A stretch of 64,000 nucleotides of DNA from Buxus sempervirens (Eukaryota > Streptophyta > Magnoliopsida > Buxales > Buxaceae): the NCBI GenBank assembly GCA_947561395.2, contig OX387192.1, forward strand, positions 4,154,001 through 4,218,000, read 5' to 3'. Shown in pieces: positions 13,047 through 25,481 of this stretch. The notes under the pieces were generated by a model. The model had not been told where the DNA came from, made no database searches, and saw only the letters and a program-made list of their open reading frames with translations. Both the position numbers and the translations under genes were made by a program. The first letter of the stretch is position 1; each line of letters begins with the position of its first letter.

Positions 13047-13286
13047 AAAACAATCACTGTACTCAAAAGCTTAAGCTGATAAATGAAGGTGTAACTACGT
13101 ATATCAAATGCTCAAATATGATATCTCAACACTTCCCCCATGTATGACTTTGCACGGGAACATACATGGAGAAGATAAACTTCTTGCTTTGATACCATTT
13201 TAAAGAACCGTTGCACGTAAAAGTTTAAGCAGATAAGTGAAGGTATAACTATACATATCAAAAGGCTCAAATACGATATCTCAACA
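13047..13286 (-). mobile_element. TRIM-like miniature LTR element
   Basis: Two direct repeats of about 85-90 bp (about 13047-13131 and 13200-13286) begin on the minus strand with TGTTGAGATATC. The short segment between them carries a tRNA-Met-type primer site next to one repeat (TGGTATCAAAGC on the minus strand) and a purine tract (CATGGGGGAAG) directly before the other. LTRs, primer site and purine tract in about 240 bp with no coding capacity is the layout of terminal-repeat retrotransposons in miniature. The outer LTR edges are approximate. The repeats differ at many positions, so the insertion is old. Confidence 0.65.
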
Positions 13287-13340
13287 ATTTTTAATTGTTG
13301 GCATGGGTTGAACAACATCAATTATGTTCCTCTTCTCAAT

Positions 13341-13683
13341 TAGGGATGGTAATGGTTCAGTTTTGAGAAAAACAAAAATCAAACCATCAAGTTTGTTATA
13401 AAAACCAAAACCGTAATGGTTTATGGTTTAGTAATTTAAAAACCAAAACTGGTTAATTTGATTTTTCCTAAAACCGAAACCAAACCGAATTGAACCACTT
13501 GATTTTCGATTCGGTTTTAATCGGTTTTCATCACTGTGGCCTCAAATTTGAGCCTAATAAGATATCAAGCTTTGTAATTTACAAGTAAAACCGTTCAATA
13601 AACCTAAATGGAACTCAAAACCAACTCTAATAGGTTCAATTTAGTTCGATTTAGCGGTTTTAATTGAACCATTGCCATCCCTA
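13341..13683. mobile_element. hAT-type MITE with 8-bp target duplication
   Basis: The ends are inverted: TAGGGATGGTAATGG on the left and CCATTGCCATCCCTA on the right. The flanks carry an 8-bp duplication, TTCTCAAT (13333-13340) and CTCTCAAT (13684-13691), with one mismatch. The length of 343 bp, the TAGGGATGGC-type ends and the 8-bp duplication fit a hAT MITE. The interior is non-coding and rich in AACCGAAACC-like motifs. Confidence 0.8.
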
Positions 13684-13724
13684 CTCTCAATCAGTAAAAG
13701 CCCATACCTAGCTAACAATGAATC

Positions 13725-14345
13725 CGAAAATTTAAGAGAACATAATGAACTGAAAAATCTTGAAGCCAAAATGGAAGAGAACTAGAGTCAGTTTACTTGT
13801 GTATCATCTTCTTTCCTTGCCCTGCAACATTAAGAAGTTGTGATAGAAGGCTTATGCACATGGTAAATTCTGTGAAAAAATAGAGTATGGCATGGGATTT
13901 ACATGGGAAGGAAGCACTGTCCACTTGATCTACTTAGCGATACAATCTGATAGGAAAACCCTAGTCAAGTACTGGGAAGAAAACAAATCACCCCCTACCC
14001 TAATTGAGGCTGTGTTATTTCTGCAAACCACACACAAGTGTAGATGCTTCAATGAAATGTCAGAATGGCATAAAAAAAGCCTTACAAGTATTAACTGAAA
14101 CCCAAAAACCTCATTTGAACAGTGGCAATTAAGATGGTCAATGCCTGCTCTGTGGACATCAAGACGGGGAAATATTCCAGGAAGCTCATTGTTATGGACA
14201 AAACAGATCGCTCCACAATCCCAAATGGTACCATTAGCAATTCTGATTTCTGTGGGAGCTTTTGGAGGACTCTTCAACCATACCATTTGAAGTCCTTCAT
14301 GTGAGGTAAGTACGTGCAGCATCTAAAATCATTTCAAGACTGATA
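13725..14345 (-). pseudogene. Inverted partial copy of the BAGP1-like 3' end
   Basis: Read on the minus strand, 14345-14200 matches the last coding exon of the gene at 10763-10882 (shared GCTGCACGTACTTACCTC, AATGGT-T-GTTGAAGAG). Matching then continues through its 3' UTR (TGTGGAGCAATCTGT, GAGCTTCCTGGAATAT) and ends near the equivalent of 11465. Identity looks like roughly 80 percent. The upstream exons are absent and the coding part is frame-disrupted, so it is a pseudogene fragment. The apparent 130-aa frame 14322-13930 is the translated UTR of this copy and not a protein. Confidence 0.75.
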
Positions 14346-14694
14346 AAAGAGCTATCGGTGAAGGCAATTTTCAACCCAAGTCTCAAGATCTGTCCAGGAT
14401 TTTACTGGTAGAAGAAATGGCACCTTCACTAGACGTATGGCAAGCCTTGATGCTCTGCATCTACACTCATTCTTTAGTACTCCTTGACAGTTCTCTCATT
14501 GTAGCTTTAACGAATATATTTGATGCTCTCTCTTAACTTCTACTCCTAACCGAGTTGTTTCCTCATGGAAATTATGAATAAGGATCGTTTTTTTGGCCTG
14601 TATTTATTAAAACAGTCATTTAAAATCTTCTTTTTAGAAAAGGGTCATTTTTTAAAATTTAAAAAACATTGCACTCTGTCCGCAAGTCATTTTT

Positions 14695-14880
14695 CAAATA
14701 ATAATAATAATAATAAAATAGTCACTTTATTGTAACTAAAAGATTTTTGTATGCATGTATAACGCACTTGTCTCCTATGAAAGATGCGCTTGTATCCCAC
14801 GTAAGATGCGTTCGGAAGCTCGTGTCTCACATACGATGTGCTTGTGTCTCAAATAGGTTACACTCATATCCCAAGTAGCT
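14695..14880. repeat. AAT microsatellite and degenerate minisatellite
   Basis: A short AAT run (14700-14716) is followed by four degenerate units of about 22-30 bp at 14768-14870, each built on GCGCTTGT-TC-CA-A-GAT. It lies about 430 bp upstream of the HRD3A start codon. No function can be assigned. Confidence 0.5.
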
Positions 14881-15294
14881 ACTGTAAGGTGATCTTGTAG
14901 TTTAATTATTATTATTTTTTTTTGCAAATAAGGTTTTTGATAGTTTTATAAATATCGATTAAAAATTGATCCTTTCATAATTTGCCTTTTTTTTTTTTTT
15001 TTGGTTTGGTTATTGAACAATTTTGATATTCTAGGTTCATATTTAGATCTCATGCTTGTGTGTCTGTACGCGTGTCGGTGTGCGCGTGTGCTTGCTATCC
15101 ATACCTGCCTCTCGTGACTCGTGAGTTGGTCTTCGATGGAAACTTTACAATACGAAGGCAAAGCAATCGAGCAAAATCCAATTCATTTGTTCAGAAGGGG
15201 TTGGGCGGATCAAGGTCGAGGCTAACTACTGGAGGAAGCACAGAGATCAAATCGATTCCAGTTTTGAGCAACGAAACGAAGAACTCCGAAGGGA

Positions 15295-18200
15295 ATGCTT
15301 CTGCGTCTCCTTTCCGCTCTTCTTCTCTTCTCTCTTCTTCCCCTCTCTGCAACCGCTCGCCCCTTCGTTCTTGTTCTTTCCAAGGATGACCTCATAGACA
15401 ACCCTCAGTCGTCCGATGACGCTGCCGGGGACTCTTCTGATTGGGAAGAATTTGGTGACTCCGACGGCAAGACGGAAGACGAGCTTGATCCCGGTTCATG
15501 GCGTCCGATCTTCGAGCCAAACCCCTCATCCGCTCCGAAGAGCGGCAAAGAAGCCTTGTATTACTCTGGGATCAACAAGATGATCTCGTCTGTAACATCC
15601 GGCGACGCGAGATTGATGGAAGAAGCAGCATCCGAGATCAAAGCCGCGGCAGTGGATGGATTTCCTCATGCGCAGTCGGCATTAGGTTTTCTCTATGGCA
15701 CGGGGCAAATGCGGGACAGGAACGGAGCGAAGGCGTTTTTGTATCATCACTTTGCTGCCGATGGCGGTAACATGCAGTCCAAGATGGCTTTGGCTTATAC
15801 TTACTTTAGACAAGATGTATGGAAATTCTAAAACATTGAGACTAGATGATTTTTCTCCTTTGTTTATTTAATTGTGGTTTAGTTTGATTATGGTTTGTAT
15901 GGATTTGATGTTTGTTGCAGATGCACGAGAGAGCTGTAAAGCTTTATGCAGAATTAGCAGAAGCAGCAGTGTCGAGTTTCTTGATTTCGAAGGATTCTCC
16001 GGTTATTGAACCAATAAGGATCCATAATGGAGCTGAGGAGAACAAGGAGGGGTTGAGGAAGTTGCGAGGAGAAGAGGATGAGGATTTCCAGATTACGGAA
16101 TATCAAGCACAGAAAGGGAACGCGGCAGCCATGTATAAAATGGGGATTATTTACTACTTTGGATTGAGGGGAGTGAGGCGTGATCATTCGAAGGCACTGT
16201 CATGGTTTTTGAAGGCTGTGGAGAAGGGGGAACCGAGATCAATGGAGCTTTTGGGTGAGATATATGCTAGGGGAGCTGGGGTTGAGAGGAATTATACCAA
16301 GGCGCTTGAGTGGCTTAGGCTTGCATCAAAACAACAGCATTTTTCGGCATATAATGGGATGGGATATTTGTATGTTAAAGGCTATGGAGTGGAGAAGAAG
16401 AACTACACCAAAGTAAGTTTTTCTTGGTTCCCTGTTTATTTGTTTATCCATATTTTGGTTTTACTCTTGAATGTTAATTTAATATGTAGGTTGTGGGCTG
16501 GTTTGCTTGCTTATTTTCATTTTTGTTCTAAATGTTTGATTCTTTTAGTTTTCTTGTTTAGAGATAATTCTACACAAAATAGTAACTTTCATCGTTAATG
16601 GTTACCATTTGGACTCCAAAATTTTATTTCAAGTCCAAGACAATCCCTTGTCTATAGATGGGCCTTTTCTCCTCCTCCTTCAACAAGTGAAAGCAATCTA
16701 CTCCTTCTAGTTTTCAAACTCTTTTAAATCCTTCAAGCAAGACCAGAAGTTCTCAAAGCCTCAACCATCTTCAAGCTTCAATCGTAAGTCCCAAACGTAT
16801 CTTCCACGTTAAACCTATCATTCTTCTCAAAACTTCTACCTTTTTTCTATCCTCAATTGCCTTTCTTCTCTATTAATGTTTTGTTTTCATTTATGTATTT
16901 CATTTCAATTTTAATATTGTATTTTTCAATAAATGTAATTGTTTTGCTTTAATAATAGAAGCTCAAGTTTATTTCTTTAAAGTTTACACTTTGAGGCACA
17001 CATAGAAAGCACCAAGATTTAGTCGTCCAGACTCCAGACAGTAATCGCCTGAATTGTTGGTGTCGGGAGCCATAGTTCTTGATTTAATTTCAGTACTTAC
17101 TTTTAGACATTTAATTTCAAGTTCAAGAACCCGTGTTCTAATCGATATCCGCCTATACGGTCGGTGATTTGCATTATGGTTCAATTTAATACAAGTTCAA
17201 TTTGATTTTTACTTCTGTTTATTCTCTGCAAAAATATTTACTTTCATTTTTATTTAAAATTACAAAATTTATGCAATAAGAAGATCACCTGAGGCTAACA
17301 GAGTCACATGCTCCTTGTTCCCTAAACTTGGACTCCTGGGTAATTCCGATAAAGGAGTCTTGAATGAAAGTTCTTGAACAGGTTTTGTAAGGAAACCCAG
17401 AGCACTTCGTAGGTTGGGATCTTTAATTTGCCATCCTCGTACAACTCAAAATGGAATTTATGCAGCTATAACCTCAAAATCAAACCAATTAAGCATATTT
17501 ACCAGCAGACCAATTGTCTCACAACCATTCAATCAGGTGGTGAGAAAAAATTCACAAAATAAAGGAAAAGAAGTTGCAGGATCTTAAAACTTAAACAAAA
17601 TGTGGAGGTTTCTAACCCCGCAAGTTTCAAAACTGCGAATCCTTCTCAATATTTTCCATATATATATGTGGGAAATCGTGATCTGTTGTGTATATTTAGG
17701 AAATCATGATCTGTTGTGTGTATTTTGGGAGAGTGGTTATCTTAGGAATAACTACAATAGCTGTAAATCACAGTAGTTGTAAATCCCTAAGATTAAGAGA
17801 TTAGTTTAGGAAATCCCTCTGACTGAGGGATTTGATGGAATCAGTTTAGGAGGTTTCTTATTTTGAAGCTAGGACAACATGTATATAACAATACTGTGTA
17901 CACCATTCAATTTAATGAGAAAAATCACAATCTTCTCTATCTTTACTTCTATCATATATATGTATATATATAGTATTAGATTTATACATGTATACACGCA
18001 CAAATACACATTGGAATTTTTTTTTTTTTTGATTTTTTCACCATGACACAAAAAATTTAGCAGCACGAGCAGCATATCAATGAAATTCTGACAAAACAGC
18101 ACAAGAGGCAACTTGCGAAAAGGGCATCGAAACCAGCGCCGTGAACCTTGACTAAAAACATGGTTATATACAGCTTGGATGGTCATGTACTTTTCCTTTT

Positions 18201-21200
18201 TTTTTTTTTCCTTTTTCAAATCCTTGCAAGCAGCTATAGTGCCACTATTACATCTTGAGATACTAAATGCTTGCTATGGATATGGTGAGAAGATGATTTA
18301 GCCCTTTTTAGCAGAAGGATGTATTTGTTGTTGGCTATCTCATTATTTAATATAGGAGAATGGTTTAATTTAAACCAGTCTTTAAATTAATAAACAACCA
18401 TTGTCAGCTTTTCATATAGGACATTGAAACAAAAAATGAGTATTATTTGACATCCATTCAAAAAAGAATGTGAAAAGCCTCATCTATGTGTAAAACTATG
18501 GAAAATCATCTGATTCCATGCGTTTTACTTAAATTGGGAGTCACCACCATCCATGTGATCATGGTGTGTATATTCAATAAACACATAAAAAAAGGACAAA
18601 ACACTTGATCAAAACCAAATAACTAGCTAAGGAGGATTGGTTATGAGTGAAGGAAGGTGTTGAGCACCCTCGCCCATCCATATGAAGGTTTTATGTGCTC
18701 TGCAGGTCTATGATTTGTAAAGATGTCAAACATTTTAAAAACTTTGGAGACTTGCAGAAACAAATTTGAAATTTGAAACGTATCCAAATCAGGCCAATTA
18801 GGATGCTAATCATCTTGAAATAGATTTAGAAATTTAGGAATAAGTTTCTCTCAAAATATCCTGTCAGTTGAGGATTTCTGAGCAGAAAATGGTTTACATC
18901 CCTACCATCCTTGAGAAGTACCTCCATATCTCCAATGTGTTGCAATTAGTTAAAATATGAATAATCGTCCTGGAATTATTCTTCCGCATTTAGCAGATAA
19001 ATGGAGACAGAGCTAGTTATTTTCTTCTCTTTGAGTACTGTCCAAGGTACTAATTTCATAAAGCACTTTAATTCAATGGAGGCCTTAGCCTTAGGTGGTA
19101 TAGAACGCTTCCAAATCTGATGAGATGTGAAAATTGATGCAGAGGGGTAATATCCTTGCCAATTTTGAAAAAGAAGGAATAAGTAGAGAAAAATCTTATT
19201 GTCAGAAATTGAAGTATGACTATCAGGAATAAGTGAATAAGTGATCAGTGAAAGCATTCTTGATAAGCTCCAAAAAGGAAGCAAGTTCCTTTATATCAGC
19301 TGATCTGAGATCTTGCCTTAAAATCAGACTCTAGACAAAGCTTCAGATAACCATGAGATTATCAAATACAAAGGCTGCCTTAGAAGTATATACTCTGAAC
19401 AGCCATGGAAATTAGGATGACAATTTTATGGCCCTCACCAAAGATTGGACTAGAATGGGTTAGTATCAAGGAGGAGTTCAGATCGGTCCCAAAGAGTTAT
19501 ATATTTTTTGATCGGTAATCAAGGAGAATATATATTAATGTAGTAGAATATACAAAGATTGTCTTGTTGGTACATAGATTATGTACTTAAGACTACAAAA
19601 GAACGAGGAAAAACATGTATTCCTCGTAAAGAAAGAAAATACAATCCAATCACTCCTCTAGTCTGGAAACGAATCCCCAAAACAAAACTCATGGAACGGA
19701 ATATTGGAGAAGCAATTCTCCGATACTGCCCAATCATATGTCATACGTAGGATTTTTTTCTCTAGTGTTGCAGAATTTCTTTCTTGATTTCTGAAAATGG
19801 ACTAGAGTTTTCCTAGTTTAGGAAATTCTTTTATTAAGGGATTGGGTTACATTTATGTCAATGGACTAGAGTTTTCATAGTTTAGGAAATTCTTTTATCT
19901 CTTGGGGGAATTTATCTGTTTGCTGGGTTTTTCTTTTATTTCTTCTGTTTGTAGTTTAGCTTTAGTGCTGGTGGCCCCCATATCTCATGGAGCCTTGTAT
20001 TTTCATTTCCTCTTCCTCGTTTTAATATATCTTTCATTATTCATCAAAAAAAAGATTGGACTAGAAACAAACTTGTGAGTTAGAAGGGCTGGACTGAACC
20101 AAAGGATGGATCAAAGCTAAGAACTTACCTTCCTTAGTTAATGGATTAATATTCTGGCCATTTTTGTGCCCCCCACAAGGTTTACAATGTCACGACATCG
20201 CTATTTTCCAAGGTGGCGGCACGAAACCACCTTGGAAAGCAATTTTTTTCGTGGTTTCTTTGATGTTAGTGAAATGTCGCGGCAAAATGTAATCGACATT
20301 TCAATGACGTCAAGTAAAAATTATCAAAATTTCCTTGGTGTCGGCGAAATGTCAGCGACATTTAGCGAAATGTTGGCATCGCAAAATGTCAGTAATTTAC
20401 CTTTTTTAGCTTTTTTTGATGTCTGGTGATTTTTCCCTCATTTTGGTGAAATTTTGCCGATATTTCGCTAGTGACACCTGGCGAAATGTTGTTCAAAACG
20501 ACATTGTAAACCTTGGTCTTCCTATTGTATGATGACTGTATGACATAAGCTCTTATTATAATACTGAAACTCCTGAGCCATGTACCAAGCAAAGCGATGT
20601 TTTATTTTCTCTTTATTATTTATAAGAATTTAATTTATTGTAAACACAAGTGAAACTTGTTTGGTTCCCTGAAAAATGGAAATATAACAAACTGGTTAAA
20701 CATTACTTAGATAACTGCATAGAAGTAGGTTGAAGCTATATATCTAACAGGTTTTCTGAAAGTTACACTAATTTGTTGTCTTTTCAGGCAGTATTTGCTT
20801 AAAAACTCTTTTATTTATTTATTTTTTCTAATAAAGGTTGATGGAGTATTTCATCATTAATATGTCTACTTTGGAACTGAATATTTTCATTGCAGGCAAA
20901 AGAATACTTTGAAAAGGCTGCAAACAATGAGGAGGCTGGTGGGCATTACAACCTGGGGGTATTGTACCTCAAAGGGATTGGTGTGAAAAGGGATGTGAGG
21001 ACAGCATGTAAATATTTTATAATTGCAGCTAATGCGGGCCAGCCGAAGGCATTTTACCAATTGGCAAAAATGTTTCACACTGGTGTAGGGCTTAAAATGA
21101 ATGTTCCTATGGTAATTCAGACTTCTATTTTCTTAAGCTTCTATGTGTTGACAATTTTTTCCTCCATATCTGTCATGTAGCTTTTAAGATATAGTTTTCA

Positions 21201-23512
21201 AAGTTTTACGGTTCCATGTTCTTTTATTTCTTTAATTATCTTTAACTTTTTCAGAACACGTATCTGTGTATTCATATTTTTGTAGTCATGATCAATCATA
21301 CTTTGCTTTATCATTGTTGCTTCCAAAAATTTGAAAGAAATATGAGATATAATGGATATACTTCATTATCAGTCAAGCGGTAAGAATTTACTATCCATAC
21401 AATAAAACACTGGAGTTTTGATTCACCTGGCTTCTCCTGGTTTTACCGGTAATGCAAAAATTTAGTGGCACTTATTTGTTACAAAACACCTGAATTGAAG
21501 ATGAACACAAATTCATGGCATATAATGCTAGAACTTCATATGGCTCACATTATCACACTTTATGGAATGAGATGCAAGTGCATAAACTATAAATCACAGA
21601 CAACATCCTGAGAGATGCTTAACTATTAGACATCTTCTTTTTTATGTGTTATATCTATGTTTTTTTACTTCTAATTTCTTTTGGGCTCTTTGATTTGCCT
21701 TTATTGTGAATGGCCTTAATGCATGTGAATGTGTATGATTTGTTGATAGTTGGGTCATGGTATTATATAGGCAACTGCATTATACAAAATAGTTGCTGAA
21801 AGGGGACCTTGGAGTTCCCTCTCAAGATGGGCTTTGGAGTCATACCTAAAAGGTGAAGTGGGCAAATCGTTGCTGTTGTACTCAAGAATGGCAGAACTAG
21901 GGTATGAGGTGGCGCAAAGTAATGCTGCATGGATTCTTGACAAATATGGAGAGCGAAGTATGTGCATAGGTGAATCTGGATTTTGCATGGATGCAGAAAG
22001 GCATCAGCGTGCGCACTCGTTGTGGTGGCAAGCTTCAGAACAGGGTAACGAACATGCTGCTCTGCTGATTGGAGATGCATATTACTATGGTCGAGTATGT
22101 TTCTATAATATAATATACCTGTCAATGCTTTACTTTCTAGTTATAAGTAATATTGTCTTGCACATTCTGTTTATATGAATTATTTTACATTTTATGTTTA
22201 ATATAAAATTTTCCTATTGATCATTTCCTCGCAGGGTACTGAGAAAGATTATGAGCGTGCAGCGGAGGCTTACATGCATGCAAAGGCACAATCTAATGCT
22301 CAAGCCATGTTTAACCTGGGATACATGCATGAGCATGGCCAGGGTCTTCCACTGGACCTTCATCTAGCCAAGCGTTATTATGATCAAGCGCTGGAGAATG
22401 ATCCTGCAGCAAAATTGCCTGTCTCCCTGGCCCTAATGAGCTTGTGGATACGAAAAAACCATGCCAACAGTTTCCTGGTGAGCTTGATTCCCGAATTTCA
22501 GAATATATAGAAGTCACAGCCTCTGTTAAAACTGTACGATTCATTGTTTGAATTTTAGAATTTGATTCTACCTTAGCAACACCAAAAATTTCTGGTCTGA
22601 CATGTTTCCATTTTTGTTATTAAATCCTTTTTTTGTTAGAATCTAATTCACTAAAATGACTATCTACATATAGAAAAGTATAGTTTGCTTATTTTTTTAA
22701 CAATATTAAAGAAGGAAAATTTTCCTAAGAGAAATCATAAAACCGAAAAATGAAACCTTTTATTTTAATTATTTTTAATCTTGTGATTTATGATTCAAAA
22801 TTACAAATCCATTCTAAATGACGAGGTTGCTATGATTTATGACTTGATTCATGGTTCAACGACCTTTCTGACATCTTATTAGAATATCATAGTAATATTG
22901 TGTTGTATGAGACCGGTAACTTACCACTAGATTAACAATAAGGCACACCTGAACTCTTTACCTTGTTCAAAAGTCAGTATTGCTTGACAAAACAAAGTCT
23001 GGCTACTTTCCCCTCTATTCAATGATGAATCGCCATTTGCTGCTGTATTCTAACCATAGCAGCCTTCTCGTGCCACAAGAGGGGTAACATAGCACATTTA
23101 ACAGAGTAAAAAGATAAAAATTACACAAAATAAATCCATCTGTCACTGTTGGACATGAAAAAAAGATTGGGGATTTCATTTATCTTTCTAGATTTGTCCT
23201 CTTCCTGTTACAGACTAGTATTTGATTTATATAATGAACTGAAGACTGGGATATAATGTTTAAGCATTATTTCAGGTTGACATCATTGATTCACTGCCCG
23301 AAGTATATCCAAAAGTGGGAGCATGGGTGGAGAATGTGATCATGGATGAGGGCAATGTCACAATCCTTACTCTCTTTGTCTGCCTCTTGACCGTACTCTA
23401 CCTTCGTGATCGGCAGCGGAGGCAAGCTGCTGTGGCTGCTGCTGCTGCTGCTAATGGAGAGATGGCCCTTCCATTGCACCCTGTTGAACATAATGTACCC
23501 CAGGCAAATTAG
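15295..23512 (+). CDS. HRD3A: HRD3A/EBS5-like Sel1-repeat ERAD protein
   Basis: Six exons (15295-15816, 15921-16412, 20896-21111, 21771-22094, 22235-22477, 23276-23512) join in phase 0 at GT-AG borders and give 677 aa, the usual length of plant HRD3A (about 678). Residues 1-21 are a signal peptide ([21 protein letters not shown]). Sel1 repeats (AxxxLGxxYxxGxGVxxDxxKAxxWxxxAAxxG type) fill roughly residues 120-590. One hydrophobic segment at 627-642 ([17 protein letters not shown]) is followed by basic DRQRR and an alanine-rich cytosolic tail. NYTK sequons lie at residues 298 and 335. The family binds misfolded glycoproteins in the ER lumen and delivers them to the HRD1 ubiquitin ligase; in Arabidopsis this includes mutant BRI1. 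The frame is intact and the ATG opens the signal peptide. Intron 2 (16413-20895, about 4.5 kb) is swollen by transposon debris. The paralogue HRD3B is the main alternative name. Confidence 0.93.
16413..18975. other. HRD3A intron 2, first part
   Basis: No exon is seen. The part from 16600 to 17640 is AT-rich with no recognised element. A candidate solo LTR of Copia type spans about 17682-17954: it starts TGTTGTGTATATTTAGG, has a TATA-like GTATATAAC, then an AATTTAATGAGAAAAATC polyadenylation-like region, and ends TTCTATCA. No target duplication supports it, so the LTR is tentative. The minus-strand frame at 17869-18219 is low-complexity. Confidence 0.4.
18976..19560 (-). mobile_element. LINE zf-RVT domain fragment and 3' end
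   Basis: On the minus strand, 19150-19030 reads [20 protein letters not shown], the zf-RVT region found after the reverse transcriptase of plant LINEs (IWKSKAPPKVKAFVW type). A separate minus-strand tail with the TTACCGATCAAAAAATA motif ends at about 19506. The fragment is non-functional and lies in HRD3A intron 2. Confidence 0.6.
19745..20052 (+). mobile_element. LINE 3' tail, plus strand
   Basis: A T/C-rich stretch ends TATATCTTTCATTATTCATCAAAAAAAA at 20030-20052, very like the LINE end at 1580-1612. A segment of about 50 bp (ATGGACTAGAGTTTTC-TAGTTTAGGAAATTC) is duplicated at 19797 and 19859. No coding part remains. Confidence 0.55.
20176..20515. mobile_element. MITE with CAAGGTTTACAATGTC ends
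   Basis: The left end CAAGGTTTACAATGTC is exactly inverted at the right end (GACATTGTAAACCTTG). The 340-bp interior repeats short AAATGTCG/CGACATTT motifs in both orientations. It has no coding capacity; the open frame at 20166-20429 is internal to it. No clear target duplication was seen and the family was not identified. Confidence 0.65.
22478..23275 (+). other. HRD3A intron 5
   Basis: This is an AT-rich intron of 798 bp between the last Sel1 exon and the exon with the membrane anchor. It begins GTGAGC and ends TTTCAG. No element or hidden exon was recognised. Confidence 0.8.
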
Positions 23513-24730
23513 GTTTAAGACGTAGTAGCTGTCAAAGCAGTGACAGTTTTGCTGCCATCCCTGTGTTCAAAGGAAAGCAACTCTAAGGGAAACTTCAGTG
23601 AAGAGGTGATATTTTGTTGGTTTTCTTCAGGTTTAACCCAATGACCTTTATTTGAATGTGAGAATATCTAACAATGTCATTCATTAACCAGAAAAGAAAA
23701 GACTTTTACAGGCAATCCAGAAAGCTTATTTGAATTTACCGGGATATGCCAAACTTCAGTTGGGGAAGATACATACATCCGTATGATTACTTTTTATTAC
23801 TGTTAGGATTCCTTGTATAGCAGAAAAATTCATAGGCAAGTACTGTTTTATATTTTCTTTACTGCATAATACTTGAAATTTGTTTTTCTTTTTTCTTAAA
23901 GCCAGGAATATCTGAATTTTTAAATCAAGAATGGTTGCTGCGTGAAAAGCAACATTATAGCTGTTATATATATTTTTTTCTTTCTTTTTTTTGGCCCAAA
24001 TGTTCATAGTTCCTGTGTGAATTTACTGCAATCACAGTGCAATAAAGAGCCTTTGTGTCGCATGAAAAGTTTATTAATTGATAACTGAGTAAATATGATT
24101 TTATTCCTCTCTTGCTTGTGGTAGTGCAGCCAAATATATATCCATTTGTATGCATCCTTTTGTGTTTCAGACCCAAATGCATCCTGTAAGTGAAATTCGC
24201 AAACCTTCTGTCAAATAAATGCCTTAAAAACATAGAAAGAAACTTTTTGATATTATAAATGCTCCTAAGCATCACACCCACTCATGAGGCTGTGTCGTAG
24301 ACATGTTTGAGAAATATTATAAAACTCCAAAACAATTATTTATCTAATAGAAGACTCATGAATGAATGGATTTCATGAGCAACCATTAACTTCTGACACT
24401 TAATTAACTAAGTACCCGTATTCTTAATCTTTTCACAAGTTAAATACAACCCTTAAATTAAGAAATGGAAATCCTAAAATTTTCTAAAAAGAAATGAAAA
24501 GAGTTGCTCTTAAAATATTTTTATACCCACAAGCCAAAACTTTCTAAGGTTCATTAGAAAGCTTTATTTTAACTTTCTCCCTAACAAGTTGATTAACAAA
24601 CAGCCATTCTTCTTGTTCTAAACTGCCTATTCAGAGGACTCACATGAATGGTTTTCTTCCTACCAATTGCACTAACACGTTACGTAATTCCATAGCTGAG
24701 AATGATGATTTGGTGGAGAGTAATAACGAA
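23513..24730. other. HRD3A 3' flank, no gene seen
   Basis: The 3' UTR of HRD3A should start here; AATAAA-like signals occur (for example AATAAAGAG near 24041). The short frames at 23756-24281 on the minus strand show no domain. Confidence 0.5.
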
Positions 24731-24734
24731 GGAA

Positions 24735-25015
24735 AAATTTTTTTGATCGGTAAGTAGATGGTGTTGTATATATAGGCAAAAAAAAAAAAAGAAGTGTAGA
24801 AGGAACAGGTACGCAAACTGTGTATCAGAATAGGAAACTATTGGTTACATTCCACTTCTTCCTCTCCCCATGATCACTATACACTCCTCTCAGCTTCTTC
24901 CTCCCCCCATGATCACTATACACTCCGTACCAAACAAAACCCCACCCAAAATAGAAAATCAATTACAGTTTAGGAAGTCTTCTAGGGGAATTCTAGCTCC
25001 TTCCGGACAGCAAGC
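24735..25015 (-). mobile_element. LINE 3'-end remnant
   Basis: The plus strand starts TTTTTTTGATCGGTAAG at about 24738, the reverse of the common LINE terminus of this window. A tandem duplication of about 38 bp lies inside it (CTTCTTCCTC-CCCCATGATC at 24858 and 24894). No coding sequence remains. Confidence 0.5.
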
Positions 25016-25119
25016 AAACTAACTGTAAAGCATTTTCAAGATGTATTTTTCCATAATAACGAAGGAATTGTGAAGAAAGTTATACTTTTTGGATTGAAAC
25101 CTCATGTAAATTTGAAGTA

Positions 25120-25475
25120 CCTAATAAAGATTGTGGTGATACTTCGCATGCAGTTAATCATAACTCTAACGTTGGCTTCTCCCCTCCTGTTGAGGCTCCT
25201 ATGGTGGATGATACTAAAATGATCAACTTTAAGAAGAATAAGCACAAGAAGGGAAAACAGAAAATTCTTGTAGATGAAGTTTGGCATAAAAGAAGCTAAA
25301 TTGAGAAATTCCAGGTTTACTCTATGTACAGATATGATGGGGTTGATGTGGGACCAGATAAAGCCACAAACTATTAAGATTAATGTTAGAACATGAAATA
25401 TAAAGGGTCTTAATGACTAGGGTCTAAACGGTTAAATCTTTTAGATTCTATTAATTTAAAGGGTAATTCTTCTTG
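25120..25475 (+). mobile_element. LINE ORF1 end and ORF2 endonuclease start
   Basis: At 25220-25300 a lysine-rich ORF1-like C-terminus is readable (FKKNKHKKGKQKILVDEVWHKRS, then stop). At 25379-25450 the start of the endonuclease appears with NIKGLND and a downstream KRLNLL-like stretch, matching the WNIRGLND-KR motif of plant L1 elements. The frame has stops (the motif Trp codon is TGA), so the copy is dead. Confidence 0.6.
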
Positions 25476-25481
25476 TATTAC

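Noticed and set aside
13930-14322. 130-aa minus-strand open frame as a new gene
   Set aside because: It is the translated last exon and 3' UTR of an inverted BAGP1-like copy.
17682-17954. Confident solo Copia LTR in HRD3A intron 2
   Set aside because: Promoter-like and polyadenylation-like features are present but no target duplication or second copy supports the edges; kept only as a tentative note.
20166-20429. 87-aa open frame in HRD3A intron 2
   Set aside because: It lies inside a MITE with exact inverted ends and its sequence is made of repeated AAATGTCG motifs.
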